A stretch of 64,000 nucleotides of DNA. Origin: Boesenbergia rotunda (taxonomy: Eukaryota > Streptophyta > Magnoliopsida > Zingiberales > Zingiberaceae). The DNA is taken from positions 663,105 through 727,104 of the forward strand of contig JAGFNQ010001114.1 in NCBI GenBank assembly GCA_024364735.1. The letters are read 5' to 3'. Below the pieces are notes generated by a model. That model saw only the letters and a program-made list of their open reading frames with translations, made no database searches and was not told where the DNA came from. This document shows, in pieces, positions 24,961-36,228 of this stretch (within the stretch, counting starts at the first letter, position 1; every line of letters starts with the position of its first letter). The position numbers and the translations under genes are program-made.

Positions 24961-26300
24961 TTCACGATTGACTATTAATCCTTTATGCAAATATAATTGA
25001 ATTAATAGTTTTCCAAATTTCTAAAAAAAATTCTGTGATCGAAAATGTAATCATGTTTCAGTTATGAGGATAGTGTTCCAGCATAATGTAGACGTAGCTA
25101 ACAAACTAATTTGTTGCGTTGCCAAACATATAGAAGAGACAATCATAGGACTGCAATGAAGCATACAAACTTATTAAAGAAAAACAGAGATTCAAAGAAT
25201 AGATCTAAGGAAAAACAAACGAACCTAAAGAGATCATCATAACAAACATTTCATCAGCCATGCCGAGTTCAACAGAGGACAACAAATTACAAGGACAGAA
25301 ACATACATAAACAAACAAAAAGACAAGCAAGCACAAGTCCCAACTCTCCAGGATCAACTACAAGGATTTCATTTGTCATTGGAGCAAAAGATGATAACGC
25401 ACACCTCATGCGGCCCGGTATCTCCCCGGCTAAATACAGGCAGGTAAATCACAAGAGACATTTTGCCCTAGCAAAGAGGCCCTTTGAAGGCACCCAACGA
25501 AACATTTTGCACCCGCTAGAAATTAACCCCAAGACCTATTAGAGCAACTACTCATGCAGGTACCAATTATGCCAACCCATGGGGGCAGGATTTCATTTGT
25601 CATTGAACTTAATGTAAGTCGATATGCAATAACGCAACGATCCATCTTCTATGTTATTTACGAAATTATGTCAAACCACAGTAAAAATTCAACAGACTTC
25701 AATAATTATACATCCGACAAAACCCTCATGCTCAATTGAGGGTAAAAGTGAGTCTCCGTTAGAAACAGAAGCAAAGTGGAATAAAATAGAAATATGAACT
25801 GATAATTCAACAAGCATCTGATCAGAAGAAAAATTGATGAGCTAACAACAACACCAATAGTATGACATACTTCGATTTTATTCTTGTATTATGAAGTCGT
25901 TCATCGAGAACATTTCAAATCACAACCAACAGCGGAGAGACAAGTTGAAGGGATGAACAAACCGATTGCTAAATCGATTCAAGCTTAGGCAACGCCAAGG
26001 GCATATTAATCCAGTGGCTGAGTTATAAAACGCATCGGATCACAGAAGATTACCTCAGTGTAAAGAAAGAGCACGCACAGGGAGGGAAGAGAGTGAAAGC
26101 AACGTCGGAGAATCTCCGAATCCGCTACGCTTCGTTGTCGAGACGAATGGTCTGGTGAGATAGCGGCGCACCCGCATCGGCCTGACGACGCGAGCGTAAC
26201 GGCGACGTTTAGGTCGGAGACGAGGCCGCGCGGACTAGGGAACGAAGCTTTCTCGGCGAGCGTCAGTGTAATTTTAGGGCTGGGGAGAACATTTTGTAAC

Positions 26301-26890
26301 GTCATGTAGTTAGGGTTTTAAAAAGACAAAATTGCACGTGCATTAACACACATTCCAATTTACATATTTAATATATTGAATTGGGATTTTATAAATTATC
26401 TACTCCTTGAAATAGACATCTATTTCTATATTTATTTATTTTTCTTTCATTTATGTTTATTTAATATGTGAAATAATATTTGAATGCCAAAAGATAGTTT
26501 AAAAAACAAATAGAAAGTAAAAAAAGAGGACAAGCATTCCACTTAACTTGATGATCATAGCATTTCTTCATCTCATCTATCATCACCTACTAGTTATTGA
26601 ACTCTCTCGCACTCTTGTTGCCCCTAGGACTATGGTATAACAAAAGAATGATTAATTATTATTTCAAACATTCACGATTTAATTCCTAGCTACGATATAT
26701 TTGTAGAGGTTTGATGTTATCTAACCTCGTTAAATTTTTTTTCCCTCTCGCACTCTTGCTCTCTAAAAATTTATGAGTTGCCAAAAGAAAGAGGGCGGTT
26801 AAGGAGTGTTGTCCTAAAGCTACAATAGGTCTTGTTAAATACAAGAAAATTGAGGGCTAAAATATTAAAAAAAGCCTTAAGTGGGTGAGC
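26301..26890. promoter_or_regulatory. Short divergent intergenic region
   Basis: About 600 bp between the inferred eIF3a first exon (minus) and a 5'-exon-like stretch on the plus strand. It contains a truncated SINE at 26624-26720. A bidirectional promoter is possible but not shown. Confidence 0.35.
26624..26720 (+). mobile_element. tRNA-derived SINE, copy 2 (truncated)
   Basis: Contains GGACTATGGTATA, then AATGATTAATTATTATTTCA, ACGATTTAATTCCTAGCTAC and ATATTTGTAGAGG, in the same order as the copy at 45374. The 3' body is missing. Confidence 0.55.
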
Positions 26891-26929
26891 TGTAAATATG
26901 GAAAAGAGAAGGACATTTTTGCAACAAAG

Positions 26930-27231
26930 CCAAACTTATAGACCCTTCTCTTGTTTTTCTTTTTCTGCCTTTTCCGCTGGAAATTTCACTCTTCGCAAAA
27001 CCGCCGCAACCTCCCCCTCTCTCTCGAATTCGCGATCTCTTCCTCCCGATCGTCTGCATCGCAACCCTCACGCGCGAGCTCTTTTGTGAGTCCTCCTCAC
27101 GCGATCAAGCCGACGACATCCACTTCCCCTCTTCGCCTGCCCTCGCGATCAGAATTCTTCGTCTCTGAGGCCGACGATCAGAGCACTGAGGTGGAGGCGC
27201 TGGCGTGATCCACCGGCGGCGGTCGTCTGAG
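26930..27231 (+). other. Orphan 5'-exon-like sequence
   Basis: A pyrimidine- and CG-rich stretch (CTCCCCCTCTCTCTCGAATT) typical of plant leaders, ending GTCTGAG|GTAAGG with a strong donor at 27232. The downstream DNA to 27610 reads like a T/G-rich first intron. No conserved protein is visible, and no further plus-strand exon is found before the convergent EXO70B gene. It may be a non-coding transcript or what is left of a lost gene. Confidence 0.35.
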
Positions 27232-27610
27232 GTAAGGAAACTCCTCTTTAGGGTTTGCTCGTGTATAGGTGTTGTTTTGATAAGATCATTTGTTGCCCTA
27301 CTCGTATTTTGCCGCAAGCCACCCTAATTGTGTTCATGTTGGCGCTGTGAGTTGTGCGTGAGTTGTTTTGGTGTTTGGATGAGTGAAACCTTGCTGTGGG
27401 TTTCATAAATTGGGATGTTGCAGATCAAATTCTATGAGTTTATTGTTGGATATGGGTGGTTTTGGTTTTCCGTTGCCGTGTTGCCGTGAGGTGTTGAGTT
27501 TGTTTTGAAGGCTTTTGTTGCTTTCCTTTTTTACTTTTTTTTTTTTTTTGCCGTGAGCAACTTTGGTATTGGGTTTAGAATGAAACTATGTTAGATTTGC
27601 ATGTGAGGAG

Positions 27611-29253
27611 TGATCCTGTCTTACCATAGGACTTCCTTAACAATCTCGTCTATTAATTATATAGACATAGGATCAATGTAGTCTTCGTTGTATCTTTCAC
27701 AACTAAACCATCAATGGTCACGTATATCAATACAATCAAATGACATAAATCAATTATGAATTTGTGGCATGAAAATTACATGCAAGGTGATATATTCATG
27801 TCAATTTTCAATTGGTCCTCCTTAACCAAAGTGAGATCAAAACTTTAACTTAAGTTATACAAAGTGGAATGAAGTAAATATTAAACTTTATATCTGATCA
27901 GAAAATCTCTAAATACATAAGTTTCAGAGACATAACCAAACATATATAGAAAACAAAATATAGTACAAACTCCCCACTGAATCTAAATTTTACCAAACTG
28001 AATAACACCCATATGAGTGGTATGCTCATAAAAGACATTGGGTGGTAGACCTTTCGTCAAAGGATCTGCTATCATGGAGTTTGTACCTATGTGTTCTATC
28101 AAAATCTGTCCACTTTGTACTCTTTCTTTCACAACAAGGAACTTGATATCGATGTGCTTCGATTTTGTCGAGCTCCTATTATTGTTAGAATACAATACAG
28201 CTGATCTATTGTCACAAAATAACTTCAGTGGTTTTTCAACCCTTCCCAAAATGCGCAGCCCAGAGACAAAATTTTTCAGTCATATTCCATGATTAGATGC
28301 CTCATAACATGCTATAAACTCTACTGTCATAGTGGAAGAAGCTGTCAATGCTTGTTTGGCACTTCTCCAAGAGATTGCTCCGTCAGCCAACAGAAAAACA
28401 TAGTCTGAAGTGGATCTCATGCTATCTTGGCATCCAGCAAAATCAGAGTGAGGTGGCGATCCCAAGGGTCGGATGGCACGAGCTAGTGAGATGGCAGCAA
28501 GCTGGCCGCGCTCCGGCGTGGCTCTGCAAAACAGCGACCGTTAGAAAACCCGCTGGAGGTTTTCCCGGTCAGGCACTCCAACGGTCAAATCAGTATCCGC
28601 AGGCATAATAGTGGAACTGAATTGAAATGAGACAGCAAATTACACAGCTCACGCACGCATAAGGACGTACCTGCGGTAGGAGGAGTGCGAAGTTTATATA
28701 GCCGGGGGAGCTGACAACCCTTGTCCGTATTGACGAGACAAGAGTGTCATAACTGTCAGCTCATAGGGAGCACTTAGAAGTGGCGCGGCATGGCGCGGGG
28801 TGCTCAAGCAGTACGAGAGCACTGGGTTGGCGGACTGACCGCGAGCAGTGTCAAGGATGAGTAAGGTGTGCGGCACCCCGTTAGCAGGGTCGTACCCCGG
28901 ATGTGATGAGATAGGGGGTGTGGAGACGAGATAGCACATACCCCGAGAGCCGACTGGCGGGTCCGCGTGCCGGGACCGAGTCGAGTAATAGCCAGCGAGC
29001 GTGAGCAGCCACGTATCCAACTGGTGAAATGGAGGCGCAGGATACTTCCTGAGTCGGGGGTTTGCCGAGTAATGTCTGTCTGACTCTGTTAGGTATCCCG
29101 TCCTTGCCGAGCCCAACTGCCCCCGGGGGCTCTTGGGCTCGACAACCTACCCGAGGATGCCTTTATTGACCTGTCTCCTAAACCTACCTAGCGCCAGGCT
29201 GGCTGGCTGGCTGGCCCGGCTGACGAACTTACCCATGGGCAAGGCCGGGATCA
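27611..29253 (-). mobile_element. Solo LTR copy C, TGATCC family, carrying a copia fragment
   Basis: Ten bases of the family left end (TGATCCTGTC) stand at 27611-27620. The rest of the LTR resumes near 28449 (GTGAGGTGGCGATCCC) and ends GGCCGGGATCA at 29253. Flanking AGGAG and AAGAG differ at one position, an aged target duplication. The interior is closest to copies G and H. Bases 27621-28448 belong to a different element. Confidence 0.75.
27621..28448 (-). pseudogene. Ty1/copia 3' end: RNase H remnant and probable LTR
   Basis: Two minus-strand blocks encode copia RNase H: 28465-28280 has SDFAGCQDSMRSTSDYVFLL and then ALTASSTMTVEFIACYEA, and 28249-27983 has LFCDNRSAVLYSNN, RSSTKSKHIDIKF and ADPLTKGLP. 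A frame break lies between them. A purine-rich AGTGGGGAG near 27970 looks like the polypurine tract, so 27965-27621 is probably its 3' LTR. Everything upstream of RNase H is missing, and the fragment sits inside LTR copy C. It is dead. Confidence 0.8.
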
Positions 29254-31246
29254 AAGAGCAAAGTTGTTCTTGGTTTGTGATGCTTACTTAGGGTTGTAGA
29301 TTTAATGTTTTGGAAGCTATTTGTTTTCTTGGTTTGGCTATGATTTTAGTGGGATGTCGTGAGCTGTGTTTGAGGTGCGAAATCGTGGAAGCAAAACCTA
29401 ATCAGTCTTGAAAGCTAACTAGTGTATGGTCTAAGAGAATCTAACCATAAACTTAAAGGCTAGAAGTGTTTGAATTTGGTGAAAGTCAATCAAATTATAT
29501 GTTTAAGTTTGCCCGAACAAGATTCAGTTTGGGTAAGGCAGATATGGTGGGAATGTGATAGGCTCGCATGAATCACAAGCATTTCAAATGAAATTGGATT
29601 GAGTCGAATGCTTATATGTAATGAGAGGATTTGAACAAGGAGATAAATTAAAAACTTTGGGTTAAAGAGACGTTAAAGAGTCTATAAGTTGATATGGACA
29701 TAGATTTAAATAGTGAACGAATATGAGACAATCGATTTAATCCCACGAAAATTTTTCACCGACCGAGAAAGTAAATTGACATGGATATAAATTCAAAAGA
29801 AGGTCAAAGTAAATATATTTTATGTACTTCATGCATAGAATATAGATGCATTTGTTTAATTATAATGTTAGTATTTGTCTTATAGGGTATTTGACTAAAC
29901 TTATTAAAAATAATTTTATAAGTTCCTACCGTTTATAAGTTGTTTTAAGTTCCTACCGTGTATAAGTTGTTTTAGAAGTTTATAAATTGTTAGGTCTTAT
30001 TTTAAAAATAAGTTGTTAAAATATTTAGAAGAACTTATTTTAAACAATTTAAAAATATTGATGTGTGTTTGATTTTATAAGATCTTTTTATTAACAAAAT
30101 TACAAAAGGATATAATACTATTAAAATAACATAAATGCTTATATATATATATATTTATAATAAAGGTTGAACTTATATAAAAAATAAAACTATTTGATAT
30201 TTTAATCAATAAAATTTTAACGATATCATTAATATTTCAAAAAAAAATTATAATTAAAAATTAATTAATAATATATTTGACAAACTAAATCAAAAAATTT
30301 ATACATCAAGGATAATAAATGGAAGGAAATGTCAAAAACTTCGTGCGCTCAAAAGAAAATATAACAGAGTGCATTGAATAAAAAAATTGATAGCTTTGTA
30401 AAACTCTATGGAGAATAAAATGGGGATTAATGAAAATCTATAAAAATATTTTAAAAAAACTTGATAAAATAAGATCTCCGTTTTTTAAAAAAAAAAAACT
30501 TATAAGCTATCAAACAGCTTATTTTGTATAAATTTCACCAAATATATTTGGATAACTTATAAGCTCCAAAACAATTTATAAGTTATTTTGTAGATTTTAT
30601 AAACTCAGTCAAATACCTTCTTAGTAAACAAATTAACTAAAATACATTTTTTTAGCCTAATTATAGTGCACTTGTTTAATTATAATAAGTATGTTTAAAT
30701 TTAATCAAAAAAAGTTAACTAAAAGTTAAATATTATTTAGTTTTAATAAATATATTTATTTTTTAAAAAAAATTAAAATATAGATAATTTCATTTATCTA
30801 CATTAGGTGTTCTAGGATTGATACTAAATCCTTCTCTTCTATCCACAACCTAATACAGCGGCCAAGCTCCGCTTTTCAATGGATCAAACGATTGATCTCG
30901 TCGAGTGTTTGATCAGACTTCAGTGATCAAACAGGGAAGCAGATCCATGATGAAGGAACAAGAGAGAGATTTCTAAGCTCTGAGATTGATAAACAATCAG
31001 GCAGCAACAACAAGAAGATAGTAATTCGTACCTGCTCCGGAATGTCGATCGGTGACTACTTGATATTCCAAAGTAGGAAGCTTTAGCAATGGTAGCTCCA
31101 GATCAAGTAACACGAAAAGACCTGCAATTTTAGCTTGAAGATCTCGTTGAATTCGTTTGGTTGCAATCAAACACCTTAGATTACATAGCAGAAGTGCCAA
31201 GGAGTTATAGAGTAAATATAACAAAGGAACAATGGGGACGACACTA
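29254..31246. other. AT-rich intergenic DNA, no gene recognised
   Basis: 29254-29600 continues the T/G-rich sequence seen before 27611, as expected if the LTR split it. The rest is AT-rich, with motif repeats such as TAAGTTGTTTTA and TATAAGTT in both orientations (29925-30600). A stretch near 31040, read on the minus strand, ends GGAGCAG|GTACG and could be a small exon, but no protein is recognised. Confidence 0.45.
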
Positions 31247-33169
31247 TCACCGCCGGCGAGCGCCTTCGAACAGCTGGTTGATCCTGGCCTCCACGTCCTC
31301 TACGCTGTACTTCACATGGCGGTCCGCCTGCTTTCCGGCTTCCACGGTCGTACGCAGCCGGCCGATGAAGTTGCGGTAGGCCGGCAGTACCATCGCCGCC
31401 ACCGCCAGCCGCAGCTCCGTCTGGAGCTGCTCGTCCGCCACTACCCACCCGCTCTGCACCCTCCATATGTCCTCCACGTAGTTGTTGAACACGCGCAGAC
31501 GCTCCCGCAACGCCTTGCCCGCCGCGGCCGAAGACGACGCGGCCGCAGCGCTAACGCCGTCCATCCGCAGCACCGCTACCACCTTGGTCCACGTCGCCCG
31601 GAGGTAGTCGTTGCTCCACCGACGTACCATCGCTATCTGCCGCCGGATCCAGTCGTCCCCCAAAAGCGCCCCCAGCTCGCAGCCCCTAGCCTTCTGGGTC
31701 ATGTAGCGGCCGTTGTTCATCAGGAAGATGTAGCTGAGAGGTGCCTCCGGGTATACCTTCGACTTGGCGTCCAGGTTGAACTGGAGCACGTCCATGATCC
31801 ACGCGACCTGAAGAGCCAAGGAGGACGAGGGTGGGTGGTGATCGGGCGGAATGCCAGCACCAGCAGCATCCTCGTCCATGACTTCTTCGAGGGCCCGCCG
31901 GGAGACGCACGCCGCTCGGAGGTAGTTCATGACGTAGCGAGTGATCGGGTGCAGACCGCCCCCTGGGACGGCGGCTTTGGCAGGGTCACGACGGATAAGG
32001 TTCTCTAGCTCGACGAATATACCCCGGATTGCGGCTCCCAGAGCCCTGTGTGCGGAGGCAACCTCCGCGCGGAGAGTGGCAGAGTATTGCTCGGAGAGGA
32101 GGTGGTCGAGTTCGGGGAGGAGATCGCGGAGGGTCTCGTACATGTCTACAAGGCGGAAAATACGCTCGGGCTCACGTGGGCCGACCGCAACAGCGTCTGC
32201 GAAGGAGAGGAGACTGGCGGCTGCAGGGCGGCAGGTGGCGGCGAAAGCAAGGTCCGCAAAGGGGGGCAGTGAGGCAAAAACGCGTTCGCAGAGGCGGCGC
32301 TCGCTGGGGACGAGAATTAGGAAGGTCATTTTAGCAGCCTTGACCCAGCGGGCGATCTCGTCCTCAAGCCCAGACCATGGAGTGGTTTGGACCTCATCGG
32401 CAGGGCGGGGGCGAAGTCCTAGCCGGGCGACGGACTCGTCGACGAATCCTCGTCGGGAAACTCCATAAGCTTCCGCACACTCGCTGCCGAACCCGGCGAC
32501 CACCATCCGGCGGGCGATGGCGTGGAGATCAGCAACAGAGCCGGGGGGCATGGCGTCGATGACGAGATTGTAGTCGTCAACGGGGGCAGCGACCGGGATG
32601 CGGTCATCATCGACGTCAGCGCCATCGGAGTCAGAATCATGAGATGGTGGCGTGGAGACACCGGCGCCATCCGAGCGGTCAAGGATAGCACGAAACTCTT
32701 CTTCGAGGCGGAGCATGCACCGCTGAAGCAGATCATCGGCGCGATCAAGAAGGGGTTTATCGGCTGGCGCGGCTACAGAATCGAGTTCGCGGATGGTAGC
32801 GAGTAGGTCATCAACAGCCTCAAGGAACGCCGCAGCATCCCCGGCATCAGACCAGATGAGGCTATTGGAGGAAACGAAGCGTGAGATCTGACGGTCGAGC
32901 GTGCGGACAGTGCGCTCCAGAGAGAGCGGTCGATGGTCGTCCGCCTCCCGCCGCACGCCGGCAACGGCCGCGGCGGCATCCGGAGGAGAATCGGCGGGAG
33001 GGCGGCGGTGAGGGAGAGGACGGTCGGAGGAGATCTTGTCGAGGGAGAAGCGGCCATCGAAAGCGGAGAAGACCTGGAGGATGTCGTCGGCCATGGTCTC
33101 GGTCCGCCCCAGCGTCTTGGCGATGTGCCGGACGGCGGCGAGCAGCTTCTCCTCGCCGTTGTCCTCCAT
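31247..33169 (-). CDS. EXO70B1: Exocyst subunit EXO70, B-type
   Basis: A single uninterrupted 640-codon frame from ATG 33169 to the stop at 31247. The N-terminus EEKLLAAVRHIAKTLGRTET and the following DDILQVFSAFDGRFSLDKIS are the signature of plant EXO70B. LDRQISRFVSSNSLIWSD follows near residues 90-110, then an acidic low-complexity linker. The Exo70 C-terminal helical domain covers about 255-630, with LQVAWIMDVLQFNLDAKSK, YIFLMNNGRYMTQK and RVFNNYVEDIW. EXO70 proteins tether secretory or autophagy-related vesicles to membranes as part of the exocyst; Arabidopsis EXO70B1/B2 act in immunity, stomatal opening and autophagic transport. Lack of introns and about 640 aa fit the B clade. B1 versus B2 is not resolved. 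The start context AACATGG is good. It is strongly GC-rich compared with its surroundings. Confidence 0.93.
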   Translation of the reverse strand: MEDNGEEKLLAAVRHIAKTLGRTETMADDILQVFSAFDGRFSLDKISSDRPLPHRRPPADSPPDAAAAVAGVRREADDHRPLSLERTVRTLDRQISRFVSSNSLIWSDAGDAAAFLEAVDDLLATIRELDSVAAPADKPLLDRADDLLQRCMLRLEEEFRAILDRSDGAGVSTPPSHDSDSDGADVDDDRIPVAAPVDDYNLVIDAMPPGSVADLHAIARRMVVAGFGSECAEAYGVSRRGFVDESVARLGLRPRPADEVQTTPWSGLEDEIARWVKAAKMTFLILVPSERRLCERVFASLPPFADLAFAATCRPAAASLLSFADAVAVGPREPERIFRLVDMYETLRDLLPELDHLLSEQYSATLRAEVASAHRALGAAIRGIFVELENLIRRDPAKAAVPGGGLHPITRYVMNYLRAACVSRRALEEVMDEDAAGAGIPPDHHPPSSSLALQVAWIMDVLQFNLDAKSKVYPEAPLSYIFLMNNGRYMTQKARGCELGALLGDDWIRRQIAMVRRWSNDYLRATWTKVVAVLRMDGVSAAAASSSAAAGKALRERLRVFNNYVEDIWRVQSGWVVADEQLQTELRLAVAAMVLPAYRNFIGRLRTTVEAGKQADRHVKYSVEDVEARINQLFEGARRR

Positions 33170-34943
33170 GTTCGCCTCTATATACGGCCTCTCAACTTTT
33201 TGCTTCGCGTTTCGTGTGCTAACGGCGCGGAGTCGCGGTCATGGGAATTGGAAGGAGTCGGAATCGAAGACGACGGAGTGGATTAGGGTTTGTGGGAAAC
33301 GGGAGGAGAGGGGGAAGTGACTGGGTCGCATAAAGAAGCGAGGAGGAGACGCGTAAAGAGTCACATTCATTACGGGACAAGCTCGGGAGACGGGAAAGCG
33401 CGACGCTACTTCGCGTGATTGGTCGCATAAAGCGAACGAAGGATTAGCACATTCAGAATCATTCCGGCCTTTAAGTGGGTCCCACTGTGAAACCCGGCCG
33501 ATGGCCAATCACGAGGTAGGTTGGATCTGAGTTCGGCAAAATTATAAAAGGAGAGGTGACGTGAATTTAATCGGAGTTAAATGCGCCGCGCAAGGTCTCT
33601 GAACATAAAGCGGCGGGCGAGAAGAAGTGTCCAGAAGCGCGACCTGATCGGCATCCGATGGGCGACGCCGCGTTTGACATTTCTACGAACTTGTTTTGGA
33701 TTCGGTGCGGACGGTTGGATGGAGCCTGGCAGCTGTGCTAATTAGCATCGTCATCGTACATCTGGTCCATACGAAATCAATGGAAAATTAAAAAAAAAAG
33801 ATTAGAAACTCATGGACGTGATTTCTTACTAGCAATGAAATGTCAAGCTCTTTATTATGAAATATTTGCCCCACTGTTCTTTCGTTTTTGTTGTGGCTGA
33901 TACGAGTGGATAAATGTTTGATCACAAGTTTAGACCAATTGAGATGGCATGAATTGAATAATTTGGGACTGTAAAGCAGGGAAAGGATATAAATTGCATG
34001 GAAGGCTAGCCTACCGGGAAGAATTGTAATCAAAGATATTTGCTGAGAACAAAGATGTCTGCAGTGATAGAGATGTCTACCGAGACACGAGAAAAAATAT
34101 ACCGAGGCTTACGTTTGACTCAATTTTCTTAAAATGGATTCGCCTCCCTTTCGACAGTATTTTAAGTTATGAAAGACGTATGTTTCCTAAGATACAGTGA
34201 AAAGATCACATCGACAACCAAACTTTGATTGTTCGTGACGAACTAAGAGAATACCAGAATACTATCATGAATAGAGTTGTCGAGTGAGACGGAAGAGAAA
34301 GAAAAAGAGGGGTAAACAAGGAGAAGAGGAACTTTGAATCATGTTTAGGAGTGAGGGAGCTAAGGCATGTTACTTTAACCTTTCTTATCCATGAAATAAG
34401 AGATTTTTTTACACCCCAATTTGGAGTGTAAGAAAGAGTAAAGGAAATCAAAAATAATATTGTTTCAGTTTTATCGCTTCTCTATTATTTTCTCCTCTTT
34501 CAATTTAAAAAAGTGAAGCTAATTTTGTAATTTTATATATTTTTTATTACCCTTTCTTTCTTCCCAAACAAGATGACACACATTATGTTAATGAATCTTT
34601 CCTCCCTCAAACAAGAGGAACATAAATACTTTATTTCCTCTCCCTTTGCCTTCCTTCCCCTCCATTCTTTTTCACTTAATGAATATTTCCTCACTCCATC
34701 CAAATAAAGACTTATAGTAGCTTCATCCTTCACTGCATTGAATGACCAAGTAATAATCATTCATTGCCTCCAACCGCTTCATGATTAATAATGCTCGTTT
34801 TAAATAGACAATTATGGATTTTTTATTAATCATCAAATAATATATTTGTTACATTTGAATAGTAAATTCAGATAGTTAAATATTGTACCTGAAAGGTTAG
34901 TCCATCCACTGAAACACACACACACACCCGGTCTTCTACGTGA
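33170..34943. promoter_or_regulatory. Upstream region of EXO70B; no gene seen
   Basis: 33170-33800 is GC-balanced and probably holds the 5' UTR and promoter. ATTGGCCATCGG near 33500 on the minus strand contains a CCAAT-type core. 33800-34900 is AT-rich with no conserved frame. Confidence 0.35.
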
Positions 34944-36082
34944 TCAAGGAGAAGTCCCGGAATTAATGCATGGTTTAAAAGAGGAGTGGAGTTTCACTTT
35001 TATTAGAGCTCTCCACATGCCAACATAGCAGGTGCCAAACCATTTGGTGTTGATCCGGTCTGAAGGCGTCATCCCCCTAAATGCAGAATTGTCATGTTCT
35101 GAACGCAGCCAACACTTGCGAGTGCTATGAGTCCCAAATTTGTTACTGAACAATACGACAAATTTATCTGGCAAATGGCACGATCATGCAGAGTTAGACC
35201 AATTCTTGATAGCGATACGCACAGTTTAAGAAATACATCTCTTAAATACCTGGTGAAGAGAGAAAGTATTTCTTGATGTCGAGCTTTATGAGTTTCGGGC
35301 AACCCATAGAAATAGCTGCAAGAACCTGTAGAGGAGACTTGAGGGCAACCTCTAATTTCCAGTGTTCAAATCTGAACATTTTGACAAGGCCTTTGGTGAA
35401 GCATATGTTATCCAAGTGTAATATGCTAGATTCATCATCTGCAGTAGTGGGCAGCCGCCGTAATACCTGCATCCTTTATTCCTACACAGATCTGAACTCT
35501 GAAACATTAAAACTCAAATTAGTTAAATCGAAACAGCGTGAAGATGTTGGATATAGTGTGAATGAAAAGGAAGGTAAAATGTTTTATTGTGAGTGAGATT
35601 TTAATTCTAGAAGTTTTTTGTGAATGGAAAGGGAGGTGGAGAATAAAGATACTCCATTGTGAATAAGACTTTAATTCACATTGAGATTTTAAGATATAAT
35701 TGTTGGTTTATATTGTTTCACAAGCATGTTAGTTGTGAACAAATGTTAGCGAAGATGCTCTCTCTTACGGTGGGTCGTAGGGAGTGCAAATCCAGGGCTC
35801 GGATTTGTACTGAATCAAGTGGACTCGTGTGCGTGCACGACCTGCCCGCGTCGAATGTCCGACCAGTCGAGGTAAATTTGTCCAAGCAGATGAACTAACA
35901 TTTTGCCCGGCTCGGAGAATTCAGCTCAGGAGAATGCAGTCCGCATAAAAGGCAACTCAGACCACTCAACAGATAAGTTAAAATTTATATAATTTCAATT
36001 TATTTTTTTGTTAACTCTCAGAAAAAGGATTTCCTCCAACAAAGATGCGCAAACCTTACGTTTTAAAGCTAATATAAAAAAA

Positions 36083-36228
36083 CAGCAACAGACAACCTCT
36101 GAATGGAAGACTGTATTCTTAGATATTTAAACTGCATTATCATGTTTAGAGAAAAATCAGCAACAGACAACCTCTGAATGGAAGTCTGTATTCTTAGATA
36201 TTTAAACTGCATTATCATGTTTAGAGAT
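36083..36228 (+). repeat. Tandem duplication, 75-bp period
   Basis: CAGCAACAGACAACCTCTGA through CATGTTTAGAGA at 36083-36152 is repeated at 36158-36228 with one substitution (GGAAGA to GGAAGT). The near identity marks it as recent. It lies in an intron of the F-box/LRR pseudogene. Confidence 0.9.

Larger units (their letters stand above)
23094..26300 (-). promoter_or_regulatory. eIF3a leader: 5' UTR exon and long leader intron
   Basis: A GC-rich stretch at about 26054-26240, read on the minus strand, ends ACTGAG|GTAATC (donor at 26053). It looks like the non-coding first exon. The ATG exon lies about 2.9 kb downstream; its exact acceptor was not resolved. The intron carries SINE sequences at 24310 and 24781. 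Leader introns are frequent in strongly expressed plant housekeeping genes. The assignment is inferred from splice signals and composition, not from a transcript. Confidence 0.55.

Noticed and set aside
31232..32008. 258-codon plus-strand frame
   Set aside because: It is antisense to EXO70B in a GC-rich exon, with arginine/proline/histidine-rich composition and no family resemblance.
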